Below, in pieces: positions 59,277 to 64,000 of a stretch of DNA of 64,000 nt. A program made the translations under genes and the position numbers. The DNA comes from Micromonospora sp. NBC_01740 (lineage in GTDB: Bacteria; Actinomycetota; Actinomycetes; Mycobacteriales; Micromonosporaceae). Positions within the stretch are counted from its first letter, which is position 1. Each line of letters starts with the position of its first letter. The notes below the pieces were generated by a model. The model saw only the letters and a program-made list of their open reading frames with translations. It was not told the origin of the DNA and made no database searches. Location of the stretch: the NCBI RefSeq assembly GCF_035920365.1, contig NZ_CP109150.1, positions 6,138,001 through 6,202,000 of the forward strand, given 5' to 3'.

Positions 59277-60146
59277 GTGCGCATCGGCCTGAGTTCCCCG
59301 GTCCTGGCCGACTCCGGACCCCGGCCCCCGTGGGAGGCCGAGGCCGGGGTCGCCGAGCTGCGGGAGGTCTTCACGACCGCCGACCGGCTCGGGTACGAGT
59401 TCCTCACCTGCCCGGAGCACGTCAGCGTTCCAGAAGGGCTGGCCCGGGGCGAACGCTTCTACGACCCGGTCGCGACGTTCTCCTACCTCGCGGCGATCAC
59501 GGAGCGGATCCGCTTCCTGCCGTACGTGCTCGTGCTCGGGCTGCACCATCCGCTCGAGCTGGCCAAGCGGTACGGCACCCTCGACCACCTCAGCGGCGGA
59601 CGGGTCGTCCTCGGAGTGGGCGTCGGCAACCTGGAGGAGGAGTTCGCGCTGCTCGGGCGCCCGTTCGCCGACCGCGGACCACGGGCCGACGACGCCCTGC
59701 GGGCCCTGCGGGCGTCGCTGTCGGTGCGGCTCGCGACCTACCACGGGGAGTACTACCACTTCACCGAGCAGGTCGTCAGCCCGCACGCGGTCCAGGAGAA
59801 GGTCCCGATCTGGGTCGGTGGTCACAGCAGGCGTGCCCTCCGGCGCGCGGTCACCCTGGGCGACGGGTGGGCACCGGCGCCGGTGACGTATCGCGGTCCG
59901 GACCTGCGGACCCTGCCGCGGATGCTCGCCGAGCACGACCTGCCGGAGGGATTCGACGTCGTCATCACCCCGCCGGCCCGCCTCGACCCGACGGGCGACC
60001 CGGAGGCCGCGCTCGACCTCGTCGGCCGGATCGGCGAGGCGGGGGCCACCGTGGTCAACGTCGTCGTGCGGCACCGCGAGCTGGCCGAGTACCTCGACCA
60101 GCTCGCGGCGGCAGCCGAGCTCTTCGGCCTCGACCGCCGCGACTGA
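59277..60146 (+). CDS. Luciferase-like (LLM) F420-type oxidoreductase 3
   Basis: 289 aa. IGLSSPVLADSGPRPP, YEFLTCPEHVSVPEGLARGE, FYDPVATFSYLAAITERIRF, LAKRYGTLDHLSGGRVVLGV, VGNLEEEFALLGRPFADRG and WVGGHSRRALRRAVTLGDGW. GTG 59277 is preferred to an earlier GTG at 59250 that would overlap the previous gene; GAGG lies just upstream. Strongly similar layout to LLM 2. Confidence 0.85.
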   Translation: MRIGLSSPVLADSGPRPPWEAEAGVAELREVFTTADRLGYEFLTCPEHVSVPEGLARGERFYDPVATFSYLAAITERIRFLPYVLVLGLHHPLELAKRYGTLDHLSGGRVVLGVGVGNLEEEFALLGRPFADRGPRADDALRALRASLSVRLATYHGEYYHFTEQVVSPHAVQEKVPIWVGGHSRRALRRAVTLGDGWAPAPVTYRGPDLRTLPRMLAEHDLPEGFDVVITPPARLDPTGDPEAALDLVGRIGEAGATVVNVVVRHRELAEYLDQLAAAAELFGLDRRD

Positions 60147-60158
60147 GCACGGCCGCCT

Positions 60159-60188
60159 GCGCCGGGACCCCCGCGTGGGTCCCGGCGC
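60159..60188. terminator. Bidirectional hairpin terminator
   Basis: GCGCCGGGACCC and GGGTCCCGGCGC form a perfect 12-pair stem around CCGCGT, between convergent LLM 3 (ends 60146) and the SDR (ends 60195). Confidence 0.85.
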
Positions 60189-60194
60189 CCACGG

Positions 60195-61025
60195 TCAGGC
60201 CTCGTTGGGCATGTTCGACCAGCCCTTGCCGTCGACCCGCGCGTACCAGCCCGAGGCGGCCAGGGTCCCTCCGTCGACGGGGATGGTGTGCCCGGTGACG
60301 AAGCGGGCGTCGTCGCTGGCGAGGAACTCGACGACGGCGGCGTAGTCGTCGGGCGCGCCGAAGCGCCCGACGGGGATCCACGTGCGGATGAGCGCCGGGT
60401 CACGGCCGCGCAGCATCGCCGCGGCCGGTGTCTGGGGCGTGTCGGCGAGGTCGGGCGCGATCGCGTTGACCCGCACCCCGTGGCCGGCGACCTCGACGGC
60501 GAGGCTCCGGGTGAAGGCGCTGACCCCGGCGTTGTAGGCGGAGTACGGGGCGCACGCCGGGATGCCCCGGAAGGCCTCGACTGTCGAGTTGTTGACGATG
60601 GCGCCACGGCCCCGCTCGACCATGCCGGGCAGCAGCGCGTGGGTCATCGCGAGCACGTGCCACAGGTTGACCTCGTAGAGCGCCTGCCACTGCTGCGGGT
60701 TCGAGTGCAGGAAGGTCCTGGAGGCCGGGCGGAAGTCGCCGACGTTGTTGACGAGCACGTCGACCCGCCCCGAGTCGAGGGCCGACGCGGCGGCGACCGC
60801 GGTGGCGACACCGTCGGCGGTGCGTACGTCGGCGAGGACGACCTCGACCTCGCCGCCGGCGCCACGGATGTCGGCGGCGGTGTCGACGGCGGCCTCCCCG
60901 TCGATGTCGACGAGGACGACGCGGGCACCCGCGGCGGCGAGACGGCGGGAGATGCCGCCGCCGATCCCGCGGGCGCCGCCGGTGACGACCGCGATCTGGT
61001 CCTCGAGCCTGCGGGTGGCGCTCAT
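60195..61025 (-). CDS. SDR-fold protein with altered catalytic lysine
   Basis: 276 aa. IAVVTGGARGIGGGISRRL, VDVLVNNVGDFRPASR and VTGHTIPVDGGTLAAS are SDR marks. The active-site stretch is NNSTVEAFRGIPACAPYSAY followed by N: Tyr is present but the YxxxK lysine is replaced by Asn. Activity may be altered. ATG 61025 overlaps the upstream SnoaL-like stop. The tail after the core (WYARVDGKGWSNMPNEA) is unusual. Confidence 0.8.
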   Translation of the reverse strand: MSATRRLEDQIAVVTGGARGIGGGISRRLAAAGARVVLVDIDGEAAVDTAADIRGAGGEVEVVLADVRTADGVATAVAAASALDSGRVDVLVNNVGDFRPASRTFLHSNPQQWQALYEVNLWHVLAMTHALLPGMVERGRGAIVNNSTVEAFRGIPACAPYSAYNAGVSAFTRSLAVEVAGHGVRVNAIAPDLADTPQTPAAAMLRGRDPALIRTWIPVGRFGAPDDYAAVVEFLASDDARFVTGHTIPVDGGTLAASGWYARVDGKGWSNMPNEA

Positions 61026-61498
61026 CTGCCGGTCACTTCCTCGTCGGTCCTGATCGCGGAGACGCGGTGGCGTTCGATCCAGTTGATGGTCACGGCGCGC
61101 CGCGTGAAGGCCCAGCCGTCGTCGGTGCGCGCGTACTCGTCGTCGTAGTGCAGGAACCAGACCAGGTCCGAGGGCCCTTCGCGACCGGACAGCAGGTGGT
61201 GGGCCGTGCCGCGTACCCGGCCACGGGCCCCGGTCGACGTCGGCAGGTAGCGGGCCCCGGCCACGACGTGGGTCGTCGCCAGCGTCCCGGCGAGTGCCCC
61301 GAGCGCGGCCACGACAGCGGGGCGGCCGACGTGGGACACGTGGGCGTCGAGGTGAGCCGGCGGATCGGGGACGACGAGGACGCCGTCCGGGACGAAGAGC
61401 GCGCCGACCGCGGCGGCGTCACGGTCGTCGGCGGCCGCCGCATACGTCTCGGAGAGTACGCGCAACGCGGTGAGGTCGGCCGCGTCGAGGCTGGTCAC
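61022..61498 (-). CDS. SnoaL-like (NTF2-fold) protein
   Basis: 158 aa. SETYAAAADDRDAAAVGALF, VPDGVLVVPDPPAHLD, TTHVVAGARYLPT and WFLHYDDEYARTDDGWAFTR give the SnoaL_4-like pattern used by ring-hydroxylation small subunits and isomerase-like proteins. GTG 61498 overlaps the epimerase-like stop. Third SnoaL-like protein in the regulon. Confidence 0.78.
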   Translation of the reverse strand: MTSLDAADLTALRVLSETYAAAADDRDAAAVGALFVPDGVLVVPDPPAHLDAHVSHVGRPAVVAALGALAGTLATTHVVAGARYLPTSTGARGRVRGTAHHLLSGREGPSDLVWFLHYDDEYARTDDGWAFTRRAVTINWIERHRVSAIRTDEEVTGR

Positions 61499-62418
61499 GA
61501 CCTGGGAGCGGTCGCCGCGCGCACGACCTCGACGAGCTCGGCGGCGGCACGCTCGCAGTCACCGCGGGTGTAGCCGAGCAGTGCGGTCTCGGTCGGATCC
61601 GGTTCGTAGGCGAGAACGGTCCCGCGGCCCTGGACGATCATCGAGTCGGGCATGAAGGGGTGCGGCTCGTCGAGCTCGGCGATGGTGCGGTTGCCCCCGG
61701 CCGCGTCGACGAGCAGCTGGAAGAACTGCGCGAACGTGAGGTTGGCGTCACCGACGAGGTATGCCGCGCCCGCCGTACCGCGGTCGATCGCGCCGCCGAT
61801 CGCCTCGGCCAGGGACCGGGCCGACATGTAGTTCGTGCCGCCGGCCGGTGCGTGGTCGGGGAACTGCGGCTCGTTGCCGGCCGCCCAGGACACCATGCGG
61901 CGGTAGCGCTTGGCCGTGATGCCGGGGATGGCACCGATGATCGAGGGCGGGTTGAGGGTGCAGACCGTGAAGGAGGCGTCCGCCAGCGCCCGGGCTCCCT
62001 CGTCGGCGTCGCGGCGGGCGGCGACGTAGGCGTTGGAGTCGGCCAGGTCGGGTCGCAGGTGGTGGTAGTAGCTGCCGATCTGGACGAAGCGGGAGACACC
62101 CGCGCTCTTGGCGAGCGCGGCGAAGGCCGGCACTCCCCCGCTCTGGGTCTCCTTCCAGAACTGGGTCTCGTCCACGTCGCGGGGCAGATGGCGCACGTCC
62201 TGGCCCGCGGCGAAGACGACCGCGTCGAAGGGGGCCAGGTCCTTGCGGGTGAACGTCTGGCGGGTGTAGTCCCCGACCAGGACAGGCAGGTCGGCGACGG
62301 GCGAGTCCGCGTCGACCGCTCCCCGGGCGGCGACGGTGACGTCGTCTCCCCGATCCCGCAGGTGGAGAGCGGCGTGGGCCCCGATCATGCCGGTTCCACC
62401 GACGACGAGCACCTTCAT
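61495..62418 (-). CDS. NAD-dependent epimerase/dehydratase family protein
   Basis: 307 aa extended SDR. It starts MKVLVVGGTGMIGAHAALHL (Rossmann), has GDYTRQTFTRKDLAPFDAVV, FVQIGSYYHHLRPDLADSNA and TLNPPSIIGAIPGI. A strict YxxxK is not evident in the segment after SYYHH, so it may be an NmrA-like or reductase variant. It begins 75 bases left of the weak operator at 62493 and leads the three-gene unit down to 60195. Confidence 0.78.
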   Translation of the reverse strand: MKVLVVGGTGMIGAHAALHLRDRGDDVTVAARGAVDADSPVADLPVLVGDYTRQTFTRKDLAPFDAVVFAAGQDVRHLPRDVDETQFWKETQSGGVPAFAALAKSAGVSRFVQIGSYYHHLRPDLADSNAYVAARRDADEGARALADASFTVCTLNPPSIIGAIPGITAKRYRRMVSWAAGNEPQFPDHAPAGGTNYMSARSLAEAIGGAIDRGTAGAAYLVGDANLTFAQFFQLLVDAAGGNRTIAELDEPHPFMPDSMIVQGRGTVLAYEPDPTETALLGYTRGDCERAAAELVEVVRAATAPRS

Positions 62419-62492
62419 CGTGAGGTCTCCTTGCGTAGTGAGGCGACTCCCCGGCGCGCGTCTGGGAGCCAGCATGGCAGCTGAGCTTACCA

Positions 62493-62506
62493 ACCAAGCG
62501 ATAGGT
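62493..62506. promoter_or_regulatory. Degenerate KstR2-type operator
   Basis: ACCAAGCGATAGGT keeps the left CAAG half but has ATAG for CTTG. The outer arms ACCAACC (62489-62495) and GGTTGGT (62504-62510) still form a perfect inverted repeat. A lower-affinity site is expected. Confidence 0.7.
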
Positions 62507-62623
62507 TGGTTAGTGGTGCGGGTGTGCGCGCTGACGCAACAGCTGTGCACTCGCCCGTAAGGACAGCCGTGTGCCGCGGCGAGCATGCTCGTTCCACAAC
62601 GTCCGCAACAGACGGAGGAACCC

Positions 62624-63085
62624 ATGCGAGATCTACGGAGAATCCGGGTCCTGGCGACAGCCGCCGCAGTCGTCGCGCTGCTCACCGCCGCCGCGTCCCC
62701 GGCGCGGGCGGACACCACGCTGGAGGTGAGACCGGGTCTCAGCCCGTTCTTCTCCGACGGCAAGAACGGCAGCGGACCCCGGGAGTACGTGACCCGCAAC
62801 CTGAGCACGGAGGCCCGCAACCAGTACCTGCGCAGCTGCAGGTCGGGCTACTCCTGCTACGCCGTGGGAGAGGGCGACGGTCAGCACACCTTCTTCGAGC
62901 TCTACTACTGCGACAATCGGAGTGTCACGAACTTCCTGGGCCGCGGCGCCGCCGTCAACCACCAGACGGACGAGGCGGTCGCGTACCTCCGCGACAGAGA
63001 AAGCGTGACGAGACAGGAGATCGACCCGGACAACATCCCGGTCTCCGTCGACTGGAACCCGATCTGGTACATCCACCCGTGCTGA
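62624..63085 (+). CDS. Small secreted protein of unknown function
   Basis: 153 aa. Signal peptide RDLRRIRVLATAAAVVALLT ending in ASPARA before DTTLEV. The mature part of about 124 residues has four Cys (CRSGYSCYAVG, YYCDNRS and the last residue), suggesting two disulfides. It weakly recalls the secreted I36 peptidase-inhibitor style in actinomycetes, but I cannot confirm that. GGAGGAA precedes ATG 62624. Not part of the catabolic regulon by position or signals. Confidence 0.75.
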   Translation: MRDLRRIRVLATAAAVVALLTAAASPARADTTLEVRPGLSPFFSDGKNGSGPREYVTRNLSTEARNQYLRSCRSGYSCYAVGEGDGQHTFFELYYCDNRSVTNFLGRGAAVNHQTDEAVAYLRDRESVTRQEIDPDNIPVSVDWNPIWYIHPC

Positions 63086-63094
63086 CCCGGTGAA

Positions 63095-63138
63095 CGGGCC
63101 CGCGCCGTCGTGATCCCGGGGGCGACGGCGCGGGCCCG
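63095..63138. terminator. Strong hairpin terminator
   Basis: GGGCCCGCGCCGTCG (63096-63110) pairs perfectly with CGACGGCGCGGGCCC (63123-63137), with one further C-G pair outside and a 12-base loop. It follows the secreted protein gene and precedes the convergent NRPS fragment. Confidence 0.88.
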
Positions 63139-63191
63139 CGGTCGTGCGCGCACCTCTCCCCCGGGTGCGCCCACCGGCGGCCGGACGGCGG

Positions 63192-64000
63192 CTACCCCGG
63201 CACCCCGAGCACGTGCGTGCTGCCGGTGCGTGCCGGCCACGGCAGCGCCGCGCGGTCGAGCTTTCCGTTGGCGGTGGCGGGGAAGCCGTCCACGAACACC
63301 ACCGCGGCCGGCACCATGTAGTCCGGCAGCGCGGCGGCCACGTGCCGGCGCAGCTCCCGTACGGTCGGACGGCAGCCGGGGGCCGGCACGACGTAGACCA
63401 CCAGGGCGCGCTCGCCGTCGCGGTCCGGCCGGGCCAGCGCCACCACGTCCTTCACCCCGGCGTGCCCGCGCAGGCGGTGCTCGACCTCGGCCAGCTCCAC
63501 CCGGGCGCCCCGGATCTTGACCTGCCCGTCGACCCGGCCGAGGAAGGTCAGCACCCCGTCGGAGCCGAAGCTCGCCCGGTCGCCGGTGCGGTAGAGCCGG
63601 CCGCGTGGGTCGGGCCCGAGCGTGTCCGGGACGAACCGCTGCCGGGTCAGCTCCGGCTGGCGGTGGTAGCCGAGGGCGAGGACGTCGCCGCCGATGAGCA
63701 GGTCGCCCGGCACCCCTACCGGGCACGGCCGCAGGTCCTCGTCGACCACCCAGTACTGCGCGTTGTCGATCGGTCGCCCGTACGGGATGCTCCGCCAGGC
63801 CGGGTCGACCGCGCCGACCTCGAACCAGTTCGACCAGACGGTCGCCTCGGTCGCGCCGCCGAGGCTGACGATCGTCGCCCCGGTGAAGACCGACCGCACC
63901 TCGTCCGGCAACGTCAACGGCGTGTAGTCGCCGCTGAGGTAGACCAGCCGCAGGTGCCCGGTCCCTGCGGCGCCCCGGTGCCCGCCGAGCAGCGGCGCGA
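63192..64000 (-). CDS. NRPS adenylation domain, C-terminal part (runs off the right edge)
   Basis: At least 269 codons, open to the window edge. The visible order is GDYTPLTLPDEV, SLGGATEATVWSNWFEVG (A5 region), PYGRPIDNAQYWV, LYRTGDRASF (A7), FLGRVDGQVKIRGARVELAE (A8), LPDYMVPAAVV (A9) and TANGKLDRAALPW (A10). The stop comes only about 12 residues after A10, so no carrier domain follows on this chain. It is either a stand-alone adenylation enzyme or the last domain of an NRPS whose carrier is elsewhere. Confidence 0.9.
   Translation of the reverse strand, partial: APLLGGHRGAAGTGHLRLVYLSGDYTPLTLPDEVRSVFTGATIVSLGGATEATVWSNWFEVGAVDPAWRSIPYGRPIDNAQYWVVDEDLRPCPVGVPGDLLIGGDVLALGYHRQPELTRQRFVPDTLGPDPRGRLYRTGDRASFGSDGVLTFLGRVDGQVKIRGARVELAEVEHRLRGHAGVKDVVALARPDRDGERALVVYVVPAPGCRPTVRELRRHVAAALPDYMVPAAVVFVDGFPATANGKLDRAALPWPARTGSTHVLGVPG

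Overview
The window is very GC-rich actinobacterial DNA with tightly packed genes, many GTG starts and many 4-base ATGA/GTGA overlaps. It looks like chromosomal sequence from a mycolic-acid or pseudonocardial type of actinomycete. F420-type flavoenzyme families and a nonribosomal peptide synthetase fragment at the right edge fit that, but the genus cannot be fixed from the sequence alone. No rRNA, tRNA or CRISPR array was seen.

Almost everything from 1 to about 62.4 kb is one catabolic system. It resembles the KstR2 regulon for steroid C/D-ring degradation (the HIP pathway of Mycobacterium and Rhodococcus), but is much enlarged. Recognisable HIP genes are ipdA, ipdB, ipdC, ipdF, echA20, fadE30, fadE31, fadD3, fadA6, an Rv3548c-like SDR and a kstR2-like TetR gene. 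Divergent promoters carry a palindrome of the form AnCAAGnnCTTGnT, the published KstR2 operator. Five copies match perfectly (12650, 23285, 28723, 33194, 50112), as does a sixth at 55101; four more are degenerate (15395, 15490, 54832, 62493).

Layout. (a) 1-12.5 kb, minus strand: a 15-gene HIP operon from ipdA to etfBA. (b) 12.7-17.2 kb: hydratase, TIM-barrel isomerase, SDR, the kstR2-like regulator and an aminoglycoside-phosphotransferase-like kinase. (c) 17.2-20.3 kb: a small island without operators, holding peptidase E, an ECF sigma factor and its likely membrane partner, then a 0.7-kb gene-free stretch. (d) 20.3-28.7 kb: thiolase, fadD3, fadA6, SDR, two acyl-CoA dehydrogenases including fadE30, and an Rv3548c-like SDR. 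(e) 28.8-35.5 kb: MFS transporter, SDRs, SnoaL-like and EthD-like proteins, a three-domain hydratase and a quinone oxidoreductase. (f) 35.7-43.2 kb: a deazaflavin nitroreductase-like protein, an MmgE/PrpD protein and a complete Opp-type ABC importer. (g) 43.4-50.1 kb: an igr-like side-chain operon (acyl-CoA ligase, chsE2, chsH2, chsE1, chsH1, ltp2). (h) 50.2-54.6 kb: alpha-methylacyl-CoA racemase, acyl-CoA ligase and a second binding protein. (i) 55.1-60.1 kb: thioesterase, SDR, three luciferase-like proteins and a SnoaL-like protein. (j) 60.2-62.4 kb: SDR, SnoaL-like protein and an NAD-dependent epimerase-like protein. (k) 62.6-64 kb: a small secreted protein and an NRPS adenylation domain, unrelated to the rest.

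Working model (inference): the Opp importer and its two lipoproteins bring in a steroid or similar polycyclic acid. Ligases and the racemase prepare the side chain, the igr-like enzymes remove its last three carbons, and the Ipd/FadE/FadA6 set opens the remaining rings. A split ACAD10/11 pair (kinase at 16.1 kb, dehydrogenase at 4-5.3 kb) suggests that hydroxylated acyl-CoA intermediates are phosphorylated and then eliminated. Ring A/B genes (kstD, kshAB, hsaABCD) are not in the window.
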